DNA of 64,000 nucleotides from Psychrobacter sp. Its GTDB lineage: Bacteria > Pseudomonadota > Gammaproteobacteria > Pseudomonadales > Moraxellaceae. This document shows, in pieces, positions 1 through 8,177 of the stretch (positions within the stretch are counted from its first letter, which is position 1; every line of letters begins with the position of its first letter). The notes beneath the pieces were generated by a model. It was given only the letters and a program-made list of their open reading frames with translations, was not told the DNA's origin and did no database searches. A program made the translations under genes and the position numbers. The DNA lies in contig JAGLBE010000002.1 in the NCBI GenBank assembly GCA_018260445.1, positions 117,429 to 181,428 of the forward strand, given 5' to 3'.

Positions 1-592
1 CCATCAAAAACAGCGCCGCCAACACAAACATGGACAGGTTTAAGATAACATAGGCATCGCGGCGTTTATAAAGCTCCCACAGTTTACCAATGAGGCAAAG
101 CACCAAAAAAGCCACGCCCACGTCAACGCCAAAGTTAAGGCCATAGGTAAGCCACAACCCGACCAAACCGCCAAAAAACCCTGCTATTTGGACCAGCTGA
201 TACACGCGCCGATGGGCGATACGCTTTGCCTTGAGGCTCGGCAACTGAGCGATGATTGACAGCATACCAAAGCCAATCAGCCATGCCGGCAGATACGCTA
301 GGTGCGGTAGGATGACAAACAATTGTGCCAACAACACCCAATAGTAGGCGGGCAGGCCAATAAGACGCTGCCACTTTGAGCGCGGCGCCAATGTAGCGGT
401 GGCGCCGGTATTGGCCTCTATATTCGACCCTATATCAGCCGTAATGGCGGCCAAGGTTAGCTGACCACTGGCCAGTTGCTCAAAAAAACGCTCGGGATGC
501 TGCTGATAATCCTTATCCTTATACGGGGTAGCGGCAGCGTTATCGGCTCTGGGTGCAGAGGCCTTGGCAAAGAATTGACGTTTTATGGGCAT
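1..592 (-). CDS. tgpA: Transglutaminase TgpA-like inner-membrane protein, N-terminal part (partial)
   Basis: This is the first 196 codons of a gene that leaves the window at base 1. The start ATG (590-592) overlaps the last codons of the DUF58 gene by 10 bp. The product has about 70 soluble residues, then hydrophobic stretches at about 78-95, 98-115, 134-155 and 156-170, and the sequence KLWELYKRRDAYV at 169-181. That resembles the RRDA turn of the DUF3488 membrane domain that precedes the periplasmic transglutaminase domain in TgpA. The catalytic domain is outside the window, so the function is inferred from this domain and from the moxR - DUF58 - tgpA gene order, which is a common operon in gammaproteobacteria. 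Confidence 0.72.
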   Translation of the reverse strand, partial: MPIKRQFFAKASAPRADNAAATPYKDKDYQQHPERFFEQLASGQLTLAAITADIGSNIEANTGATATLAPRSKWQRLIGLPAYYWVLLAQLFVILPHLAYLPAWLIGFGMLSIIAQLPSLKAKRIAHRRVYQLVQIAGFFGGLVGLWLTYGLNFGVDVGVAFLVLCLIGKLWELYKRRDAYVILNLSMFVLAALFLM

Positions 593-1893
593 TTGGCTAA
601 CCTTAGTAAACAGGCATCGATAAAAGCAGCCCCTTGTCCTACCGACCCGGCATCACCTGGCAAGTTTAATTGAAACGCCTCGCTTGTCTTGGCAAGGTGT
701 AATATGGCGTACGCCAGTTGCGCCAGTTTTTCTTCATGCTGCGCCGCTGGCATGGCGCTATAATCGAGCAATTGCTCTTGCCCCATCGGGTCAGCAAAAT
801 GTTTGGTGAGCATCCCCTGTCCCCGTGCCAAATGCGCCCAAGATACCCGTGCCAAAGACTCGCCCTCGCGATACTCATCAAGCGATTCAAAATCGTTTTG
901 GCCGATGCTGGTATGGGCACTAAACGCTTGCTCATCTTGACTGCTAATGACCTGACTCGCTTGTAAATCAAAGGCCAAGGGTTTTGGATACACCCAAACG
1001 GGCGAGGCAAAATACAGATAAGACCAGGCGCGCATAATCCCCATGGGATACACGGTACTCATCACCAATCTTGGCAACTGCAACCGCCCACGCTGATAGG
1101 TCATAATGGGCAAGCGTAGCTGCTGGCGGCCTTGTAAACTAGTGAGATGCACATAAGGGGCAATGCCGTGCTGTTGCCAGACATTGGGCAGGATTGCTGC
1201 TGACGGTTTTGCTGCCACTGTGGACTGGCTACGGCCTTTAAACCAGCCTACTTTTTGCGTATCGCCTGGCAAACTTTGCGCTGCGGCGGCATTTTGCAAG
1301 TGATGGTCAAAGGCTAAATGCAATTGGCGACTGGGCTTTGCTTTATTATTCAACAGCTCAATCGTCACCCAGCCTACCTGTCCGGCTTTGACCAAGGGCG
1401 CATCAAGCAGACGAATATTGAGCCCAAAAACATGCGAAAAGGTAAGATGAAAGCCAATCACCCAAATGCTGGCGAGATAAAAGCACAGCCCTAACACCAA
1501 GTTGTTACCATAGTTGATACCGGTAACAAAGGTAATTAATAGCAGTAGCGCATACATCACCCCACTTCGGCTAAGAAAAATATACACATTGCGTAGGGTG
1601 AGGCGGCTGGCATCGGCTCTTGGCGCACGTTTGGCAAAAAAGCGTTGGGTTTTGCTGGCCACTAAGCCTTCGATGGCAGATTGTTTAGAGGTAGGCACTG
1701 CCCTTGTCGCTGGCATCGCATCCGTACTGGCATTGGTATTATTAATGGTACTGGCATTGGTATTAGTACTGGCATTGGTACTGGCATTGGTACTGGCATT
1801 GATATTACTACTGGTATTAGTAATAATGGTATTGGTCTGATTGTTAGATTCTGCTAAAGGTGGCGCTTGCTTAGACTTTAAGGAGGGAGACAT
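583..1893 (-). CDS. DUF58 domain protein with Asn/Ala/Ser/Thr-repeat N-terminus
   Basis: A 436-residue protein of unknown biochemical role, usually coded between a MoxR ATPase and a transglutaminase. Two membrane helices (about 113-127 and 130-152) are followed by a soluble region. The DUF58 signature DEYREGESLARVSWAHLARG lies at about 339-358. Residues 16-58 are a low-complexity Asn/Ser/Thr/Ala stretch coded by a 12-bp repeat, which is not part of the family. There is no Shine-Dalgarno sequence before the first ATG, so translation could start at Met60 (base 1716), which would remove the repeat. It sits about 100 bp after moxR and overlaps tgpA by 10 bp, indicating one transcript. Confidence 0.82.
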   Translation of the reverse strand: MSPSLKSKQAPPLAESNNQTNTIITNTSSNINASTNASTNASTNTNASTINNTNASTDAMPATRAVPTSKQSAIEGLVASKTQRFFAKRAPRADASRLTLRNVYIFLSRSGVMYALLLLITFVTGINYGNNLVLGLCFYLASIWVIGFHLTFSHVFGLNIRLLDAPLVKAGQVGWVTIELLNNKAKPSRQLHLAFDHHLQNAAAAQSLPGDTQKVGWFKGRSQSTVAAKPSAAILPNVWQQHGIAPYVHLTSLQGRQQLRLPIMTYQRGRLQLPRLVMSTVYPMGIMRAWSYLYFASPVWVYPKPLAFDLQASQVISSQDEQAFSAHTSIGQNDFESLDEYREGESLARVSWAHLARGQGMLTKHFADPMGQEQLLDYSAMPAAQHEEKLAQLAYAILHLAKTSEAFQLNLPGDAGSVGQGAAFIDACLLRLAKCP

Positions 1894-1992
1894 AAGGTTA
1901 TCAGCTGTTGTTATGACCTAATTTATCGCTCAAGGGACAGAGCGTTAATGGCGTTTGGCTTAACGGCGTTTGGCTTAAAAGCAGCGACGCAC

Positions 1993-3006
1993 CTAGGCCA
2001 TAACCGGCACTGCGGCCACAATCGTTTGTGCCACCGTTTGATACTGTTGCCCACCTAAGTGATGAAAGGGTACAAAACGTTGCCCCAAACGGTGATCCGT
2101 CACCGCCGCAAACACCGCTTGAATGTCCTCAGGGGTTACCTCATCATGACCCGATGCAAAAGCATGCGCCTGTGCGGCCTTTTTTAGGGCCAACACCCCA
2201 CGTGGGGAGAGGCCATGATAGTCCTGACTTTGGCGGGTTTTCGCCACCAGACGCTGTAAATAATCAATCACCACATCGGCGATAAACACCTGCTTAACCA
2301 GTTGCTGAGCGGCTAACACCTGCTCGGTGCTTAATATGGGCGACAACGTCTCAAGCAACTGGCGCCGATCCACGCCTTGAAGCAGTTCTCGCTCAGCAGT
2401 GGCAGAAGGATAACCTAGCGATAAACACAGTAAAAACCGATCCAGCTGCGATTCTGGCAACGGGTAAACCCCGGCTTGTTGGGTGGGGTTTTGGGTCGCA
2501 ATCACAAAAAAAGGGGTCGGTAACGGATGAGTTTGACCATCTTGAGTGACTTGCTGCTCCTCCATGGCCTCTAACAAAGCGCTTTGGGTTTTGGGGCTTG
2601 AGCGGTTAATCTCATCCGCCAATAGCAACTGGGTAAAAATAGGACCGCGACGAAACTCAAAGCGGTGCTCGTTTTGGTGGTATAAATTCATCCCCAAAAT
2701 GTCCGCCGGCAGCATATCATTGGTAAACTGCACCCGGTTAAAGCTTAAACCCAGTAACTGGGCTAAGCCATGTGCCAGCGTGGTTTTACCCATACCGGGC
2801 AAATCTTGCAATAACAGATGGCCCTCGGCCAATAAGCAGACGAGTGACAATTTGGTCGCTTGCGGCTTATCTAAAATAACGGTGTTCAATTGCTGTAATA
2901 ACTGCTGCACTTTGGCAACAATGACACGGTTATCTTGATTATGAGTTAGGCTTGCTTGAGCATCATTGTTCATATCTTTCATCATATCAGTAGTATTAAC
3001 ATCCAT
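1993..3006 (-). CDS. MoxR-family AAA+ ATPase
   Basis: A 337-residue AAA+ ATPase of the MoxR group, which act as chaperone-like ATPases with von Willebrand or DUF58 partners. Walker A is GMGKTT at 71-76 inside LLLQDLPGMGKTTLAHGLA. Walker B is LLLADEINR at 127-135, followed by SSPKTQSALLEAMEE, and the sensor-1 stretch is VIATQNPTQQAG. The C-terminal lid helix has GLSPRGVLALKKAAQAHA. It is the first gene of the moxR - DUF58 - tgpA operon. The start is uncertain, because in-frame ATGs at codons 1, 8, 9 and 12 all lack a good ribosome site. The best purine run (AAAGA) is before codon 12. Confidence 0.9.
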   Translation of the reverse strand: MDVNTTDMMKDMNNDAQASLTHNQDNRVIVAKVQQLLQQLNTVILDKPQATKLSLVCLLAEGHLLLQDLPGMGKTTLAHGLAQLLGLSFNRVQFTNDMLPADILGMNLYHQNEHRFEFRRGPIFTQLLLADEINRSSPKTQSALLEAMEEQQVTQDGQTHPLPTPFFVIATQNPTQQAGVYPLPESQLDRFLLCLSLGYPSATAERELLQGVDRRQLLETLSPILSTEQVLAAQQLVKQVFIADVVIDYLQRLVAKTRQSQDYHGLSPRGVLALKKAAQAHAFASGHDEVTPEDIQAVFAAVTDHRLGQRFVPFHHLGGQQYQTVAQTIVAAVPVMA

Positions 3007-3148
3007 GCTATCACGCTAGTTAAGTTTGCCATAATTTGCTATAAAAGGTGTTAAGACTTTAACATCACTAGTAAACCTGCCGTTTGTAGCCCCATTGTTT
3101 AAAAAAGTGCTGGGTATACTCTTTAAAATGACGAGCTGAAAAGTCCGA

Positions 3149-5245
3149 TTAATTGCTGGCACCTTCCTCTATCAACATCTGCTCGCTAGGCTCTTGTAAA
3201 TAATGGCCTTGTAAATATCTTGCCCCGACACTCCAAGCCACCGACATAGTAGCGGCATCTTCAATATAGGGCATAAGGACCGGCGTTGAGTGCTCATTGG
3301 CTTGGCTGACTAGCTTTTTAATCACATCCATATTGCCCTCTTTATTTAAATCGGTCACATAGCTTCTGGTCAAGCGCACCATGGAGGGTTCGATATATTT
3401 CAGCAAGTCCATTGTTTTAGAGGTGCCGCCAAAGTCCTTAATACAAACACGGCTGCCGTTTGCCTTAATCGCATCAAATTGCTTTTTCGCCACCGCCATA
3501 TAATCGACCAAATCTTGCTCGGTAAACTGGATGGTGAGCGCATCGGCATCGCCGCCAATGGCTTTGACCAATTGGCCTACTATATCCGACAATTGCTTAT
3601 TGGCCAGTGACTTATTGGTAAGCTGTACCAAAACTTTAGCATCTGGCAAGGTGGCGCGCACTTTATTTAACTGCTTACAGGCGTTGATAAGCACCCAGCG
3701 GTCAATTTTTTCGATTAGGTCATAATCTTTGGCAACCGGAATAAACTGATCCGGCGTCATTAAGGTGCCATCGGCAAGCGGCAAGCGCACATAAGCTTCA
3801 AAAAAGTGACTGCTGTCGGTATCGATATCGTAGATAGGTTGATACAAGAGTTGAAAACCACTTTTACTCAGGGCAATTTGGAGCACCTCTGCCAACGCCG
3901 CATCATCCTTGCTAGCATGTTGACTGGCATCATAAAACTTAATCACATTGCCCACGTTATTGCTGTCCATATAAGCTTGATTGGCAACCTCGACCACGCG
4001 GTCTATCAGCTTGGTCACTTCCGGGGAGGTCGCATCCACCAACACGCCGCCGATGGTGACTGTCGTAGTAATGGTGCGGTTATCGACTTCAATCAGCATA
4101 GTGGCTATTTTTTCGCTAATGTCCTTGGCTTTGGCTTCAATGTGTGATTGATGTTGCACATTTGGCTCTACCACCATAAAGCTGCTGTCACTAAAGCGAC
4201 TGACTTCGGCGTCTGCAAAAAACGCCTTGAGCAAATTGGCGATTTGCAAAACGGCTGCATCCACTCCTTGGATGCCGACGTTGGAATTGATTTTGCCGAT
4301 ATCATCTAGGCGAATCACCAATAAAGCCGCCCCTTGCATGCCCGTTTTTGCGCTTTTGTATACCTCGTCAAAGTGGTCTACAAACCCACGCCGATTAAGT
4401 AGTCCCGTTAGGCTATCACGGCGCGCCGCTTCTGCCAGTTTTTTAGCCAGCTCGGCGGCGTTAGATTGAGTATCTGGTTGAATAATAACTTGGGTGACGG
4501 GGCTGCCATCGTAAGTTGCCGCCGCCAGTTGCAGTTTGGCCTCAAAGGTGCTGTTATCTTTACGCTTACTTTCAAACTTAAACTCAACTTGGCTACGGTT
4601 GCCTTTATCAAAGCGGCGTAAAAACTGTTTAAACCCTTTAATGTTATCGCCGCCGGCAATCAAGTCAATAATCGGCACCCCAATTAAGTCCTCAGGGGTA
4701 TTAAAGCCAAACATCTCGCTATAAGGGTCGTTGGCAAAAATATGGATACCTTGGTCAATATAAGCCACCGCACTTTTTGAGTTTTTGATTAAAATATTCG
4801 CCCGCTGCTCGGCCTCAGACAATACCTGTTTAATTTCTAACATATCACGGCGCACTGTCACATTGTCATGCAGTATGCAGGTCGCGATAACCAGTTGCGC
4901 TTTTTCCTTACGATATAGGGCATTAATCATATTGCCATCCGCAATTTTGGGCATGCCTTGCTCGTTATGACCAATGTCGCTATCATCATCCACCAAATAA
5001 ATGGCCGGCAAATCAATATCTTGGTTTTGTATCACACTCACCGCGTCGGTAAAATCCATATCATAAGCATTGCCAAAGATAAGCACATCCCACGCCTGTC
5101 TTAATAGTTTGATAAGCTCTTCTTTATCGTCCAAAAAACCGAGATTTACCTCTGTGTAATAAGGCGCTAATAAACCGATAAGCTCCTCGGCATATAACTG
5201 ATTGTCATCAATCATCAACAGATTTAAGATATCTTTCTTGGCCAT
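3149..5245 (-). CDS. fimX: FimX-like degenerate GGDEF/EAL c-di-GMP receptor
   Basis: A 698-residue protein with four domains: a receiver-like domain (about 8-125), a PAS domain (about 148-255), GGDEF (about 275-440) and EAL (about 450-690). Both enzyme motifs are broken. The GGDEF position reads SDSSF (352-356) and the EAL position reads EAYVR (483-487). This is the pattern of Pseudomonas FimX (GDSIF and EVL, 691 residues), which binds c-di-GMP through its EAL fold and controls type IV pilus assembly and twitching. The receiver has DD at its N-terminus but no clear Asp in the phosphorylation strand. The ATG has AAGGA six bases upstream, so the start is sound. Function is inferred from architecture and motif loss. 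It stands alone, with 795 bp free upstream. Confidence 0.82.
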   Translation of the reverse strand: MAKKDILNLLMIDDNQLYAEELIGLLAPYYTEVNLGFLDDKEELIKLLRQAWDVLIFGNAYDMDFTDAVSVIQNQDIDLPAIYLVDDDSDIGHNEQGMPKIADGNMINALYRKEKAQLVIATCILHDNVTVRRDMLEIKQVLSEAEQRANILIKNSKSAVAYIDQGIHIFANDPYSEMFGFNTPEDLIGVPIIDLIAGGDNIKGFKQFLRRFDKGNRSQVEFKFESKRKDNSTFEAKLQLAAATYDGSPVTQVIIQPDTQSNAAELAKKLAEAARRDSLTGLLNRRGFVDHFDEVYKSAKTGMQGAALLVIRLDDIGKINSNVGIQGVDAAVLQIANLLKAFFADAEVSRFSDSSFMVVEPNVQHQSHIEAKAKDISEKIATMLIEVDNRTITTTVTIGGVLVDATSPEVTKLIDRVVEVANQAYMDSNNVGNVIKFYDASQHASKDDAALAEVLQIALSKSGFQLLYQPIYDIDTDSSHFFEAYVRLPLADGTLMTPDQFIPVAKDYDLIEKIDRWVLINACKQLNKVRATLPDAKVLVQLTNKSLANKQLSDIVGQLVKAIGGDADALTIQFTEQDLVDYMAVAKKQFDAIKANGSRVCIKDFGGTSKTMDLLKYIEPSMVRLTRSYVTDLNKEGNMDVIKKLVSQANEHSTPVLMPYIEDAATMSVAWSVGARYLQGHYLQEPSEQMLIEEGASN

Positions 5246-5539
5246 GATAGTCCTTTGATTGTATTCATTAGCTTGCTACCTGTCATGTTAATAGCATTGA
5301 CGCTAACACTGATATCGCACTGGTGTGTCATTAAATAAAAGAGATATAAAATAGGTGGCGACGGGTTAAAGCTGGGGTAAACTGTCTTATTTCTTATTAT
5401 TGCAGCGATGTTTAAGGGAATGCGGTGCATACCCCCCAAGCCTACTATGCGATAATACTGAAATTATCCCCTGTCTGCCAGTCCCTATTGTTAATGGGCA
5501 ACTACCCGTTAGTTCGTCCACTTTAGCCTACCGTCTATC

Positions 5540-5713
5540 TAAGGCGTGTCCTCAATCTAAACGATAATATCTAAATGGGCTAAAAATGGCTAAATTTTGC
5601 CAAACATCGTCAAATAGTTGGTTAATATCTCGATATTATCTGCACTATTTTCCTTGTTTGACTACAATTTAACTCATTTTTATCACCATTTTTAAAATGA
5701 GGACACGCCCTAA
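5540..5713. mobile_element. Miniature inverted-repeat element (MITE-like), GGCGTGTCCTCA ends
   Basis: GGCGTGTCCTCA at 5543-5554 is repeated inverted at 5698-5709. The match continues inward to 17 of 19 positions. The element of about 168 bp is bordered by TAA on both sides (5540-5542 and 5711-5713), as expected of a 3-bp target duplication. It contains no reading frame. Ends of the GGGCGTGTCC kind with a TNA target recall IS5-family elements; that link is from memory. Confidence is good for the structure, moderate for the mobile origin. Confidence 0.6.
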
Positions 5714-5746
5714 TCTAATTGCCGATTTTAACCCGTCTGGAAACAT

Positions 5747-5771
5747 AAAACCCACTCGTCGGCTGGGTTTT
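5747..5771 (-). terminator. Possible intrinsic terminator, AAAACCCA / TGGGTTTT hairpin
   Basis: AAAACCCA at 5747-5754 pairs with TGGGTTTT at 5764-5771 across a 9-base loop. The short A and T runs on both sides allow it to work in either direction. It lies about 270 bp beyond the stop of the 576-residue gene and is the only hairpin of this kind in the gap. Confidence 0.45.
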
Positions 5772-5798
5772 GTATGTCGTCTTATCACGTCACGGCTT

Positions 5799-5882
5799 TA
5801 GGGGCAGAACTAGGGGCAGAACTAGGGGCAATCCAAGGGGCAGAACTATGGGCAGCACTAAGGGCAGCACTAAGGGCAACAG
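5799..5882. repeat. Seven imperfect 12-bp tandem repeats, unit TAGGGGCAGAAC
   Basis: Units start at 5799, 5811, 5823, 5835, 5847, 5859 and 5871, with one to five differences from the first. They lie between the fimX-like gene and the 576-residue gene. A 61-codon open frame on the plus strand crosses them (Leu-Gly-Ala-Glu repeats), but it looks like a by-product of the repeat. The rest of the 5246-6039 gap holds the MITE-like element, one hairpin and nothing else that I can support. Confidence 0.75.
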
Positions 5883-6039
5883 TGGCTTACCTTGTTATCA
5901 CTAAGCCTGTTTTCATGACAACTGTGTTCACTAAATCTGTTGTGCTAAGCGCACATTGACCGCGTAGCGACCTAGCGCCGTTATATCGTTATAGTACTGC
6001 CATAGCTTTGCAAAAGATTGGCGGGCCAAAAAAATAAGC

Positions 6040-7770
6040 CTAGGTCATGCGTAAAATCTCATACTGCTCAAAGTCATCCGAGCTTAAATAAACACTTTGT
6101 AGGCGCAGCAGGGTCTGATCGCTACCGATGCGTAATACCACCTTGTCGTCAATACGAAAATTATGGCGTGGCACCAATAAGGTTGTTTTGGTGTTCAAGG
6201 TATCATTACCAGCAAGCAGCAAAGCAGGCACAAAAACCTGACTGCGGCTGTCTTTATTCTCCAAACGTAAGCCACAAGCCGTTGCCGAGTAACCAATAAT
6301 CCGCCCGCCCGCCTCTAGCACCCCGTCTTGGGTTTCAATCCAGCGAATCAGCCCTATTTGCCAGCCTGAATGAATATCGATACGATTGCCACCCCGAGGC
6401 TGAGACTCAGGGGCTTGTATTTGCATCGCAAATAGGGATAGCACTTGTAAGTTCGTGCTTCGTGCCTTGTCTGCTGCGCCGCCAGCTTCGTCAACGACGT
6501 TAGCATCAGTGCCCGACTGCTGCGCAAGGTTCCATTTAAAACGGCAACCTGTGGTACTGGTGTCCATAATCTGCACTTTAAAGCTTCGATTGATATAGCC
6601 TACTTTTGGCGTGGTATCATATTGCGGCAAATGCGCCTGGGGTAGCTTATGGTGATGAATCAGTTTGGTTAACGACTGCTTGCCGGCCATGTAGTAATGA
6701 ATCAGCCCAAAACCACTCACCACAATGGCGTTATCATAAGAGATATGGCGCTCTTCACGGCGGCCGGTTTTAATATGTAGCGTGTGCCAAGCGATTTTCG
6801 CCAGCCTGATTTGTGTCGACATTTTGGGCGTTGCCACCACTTGCTGGGTAATGGTTTTTAAATAATTCTCAAAGGCGCTCAAATCTAAAAAGACACACAG
6901 TCTATCTGGCTCATACGGGTTGACTTTAGAATGCGGCGACAACTGCATGGGTGGGTTGCTTTCATTTAAATCGACAAACAAACGAAGTTCTAAAACTGCC
7001 TTTTGGGTCATTTGCACCTGCTGCGCCCAAAACGGCAGCAACTTATGCACCCCAATAATATCCTGACGCCGATACGAGGCTAAGCCCAATAGGCTATGCA
7101 GACAAGCTTGGCGATAGATGTCGGTAATTGTGACCTTGCTATTAATGGACAAGCTACGCTGTAAATCGATGTTGTGCCACTCTCTAGTAAGCGCCGTTTT
7201 ATACAGCCTATTCAGCTGCTGCCAATATAAAGCGGGGACGCGTTGATAGGTTAAAGATTGCTCCATCAATAGTTGCAAGTAGATAGTACTGGCTCTATAT
7301 AACGCAACCAGTATCTCTTTGTTGTAAGTCGGCGCCTTGATGAGCTTGAATTTCAAACCACTACTGGCCATTTGAGCTTTTGAATGGAGTAATTGACGGT
7401 CTACAATATCTTGATAGATTAATGCGGACAAAAAGTACAGCGATTTGACTTGATTGGCATAGGCATATTGACTGTCTGTAATGACCGATGCCTCATAAAT
7501 ATAATGCTGGTGTAACTGGCCAATCACTCGCTCTACGCTTAGATAAATATCGTCCATAAGCTCTATGCGCTTTGCATCCGGCATAGGCGCTAGGCGCATC
7601 GCAGCCAGGACACTTTCAAGCTCGGCGCACTGCTCCTCTTCTGTTTTCATACTCAGCGTCGCCGACCAAGCCCGGGCGTTATCGATCAGCTCGCTAAGCT
7701 GCTTCGGTAGTGATGGTTTTAAAGCGACCTTGGTATGAAGTTGCGTTTGAAAAGTCGTTAACCCTAGCAT
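6040..7770 (-). CDS. Conserved 576-residue protein with PilZ-like DxSxxG motif
   Basis: A soluble protein without signal peptide or membrane helix. The first 300 residues are largely helical with no known motif. Around 380-470 there is a beta-rich segment with DTSTTG at 403-408, matching the (D/N)xSxxG half of the PilZ c-di-GMP site. The preceding RxxxR half is not clear, with only one Arg at 395. A second beta-rich segment follows (RHNFRIDDKVVLRIG, close to the C-terminus). The AGGAAGG site five bases before the ATG is strong. From memory, a protein of this layout (PA4958) lies beside fimX in pseudomonads. The same adjacency here suggests a c-di-GMP or pilus role, which is an inference. Confidence 0.65.
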   Translation of the reverse strand: MLGLTTFQTQLHTKVALKPSLPKQLSELIDNARAWSATLSMKTEEEQCAELESVLAAMRLAPMPDAKRIELMDDIYLSVERVIGQLHQHYIYEASVITDSQYAYANQVKSLYFLSALIYQDIVDRQLLHSKAQMASSGLKFKLIKAPTYNKEILVALYRASTIYLQLLMEQSLTYQRVPALYWQQLNRLYKTALTREWHNIDLQRSLSINSKVTITDIYRQACLHSLLGLASYRRQDIIGVHKLLPFWAQQVQMTQKAVLELRLFVDLNESNPPMQLSPHSKVNPYEPDRLCVFLDLSAFENYLKTITQQVVATPKMSTQIRLAKIAWHTLHIKTGRREERHISYDNAIVVSGFGLIHYYMAGKQSLTKLIHHHKLPQAHLPQYDTTPKVGYINRSFKVQIMDTSTTGCRFKWNLAQQSGTDANVVDEAGGAADKARSTNLQVLSLFAMQIQAPESQPRGGNRIDIHSGWQIGLIRWIETQDGVLEAGGRIIGYSATACGLRLENKDSRSQVFVPALLLAGNDTLNTKTTLLVPRHNFRIDDKVVLRIGSDQTLLRLQSVYLSSDDFEQYEILRMT

Positions 7771-7825
7771 AAAGCCTTCCTAGTATCATGTATCCAAATC
7801 ATTGTAAAATAGGTGTTGTGTATAG

Positions 7826-7900
7826 GGTCTGTTGCACCGCTCCGCTTTGCCACATTAGCGCTGTTAAGACAGAGCGTCTAAAAGCCGCAGCGAGCAGACC
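7826..7900. other. Gap 7771-8177 with short GGTCTG inverted repeat
   Basis: The 407-bp gap between the 576-residue gene and epmB holds no convincing gene. GGTCTG at 7826-7831 recurs inverted as CAGACC at 7895-7900, around a 63-base GC-richer core. It could be a small structured RNA end or an element remnant, and the evidence is thin. Confidence 0.25.
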
Positions 7901-8177
7901 AAAATTAATAGCCCAGTAGCCTAGTAGCCAATAGTATAAACCGTTCCGAAAAGCCTACCTAAACCTACTGATGGGGGTTTGGTGTTTTCTTCTTGCTTCA
8001 TAGACGTTTGCCTTTATTATAATGACACGCAGATCTTACATCGTCTCTACAAGCTCACACAGTAGAACTTACCGCTTTTTTACCCACCCAACATTATCTT
8101 TAAAAGAATGTTTATTATTTTATCTTAGCATAGATTGCAAATATCAAAGCAGTGTTGTTGGACAATCTTTTTTAGCG

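Noticed and set aside
5774-5959. 61-codon open frame with Leu-Gly-Ala-Glu repeats
   Set aside because: It is a translation of the 12-bp tandem array, with no ribosome site and no family.
7826-7900. Remnant of an IS6-like element
   Set aside because: Only six bases of inverted repeat (GGTCTG) and no target duplication, so it is listed only as a weak structure.
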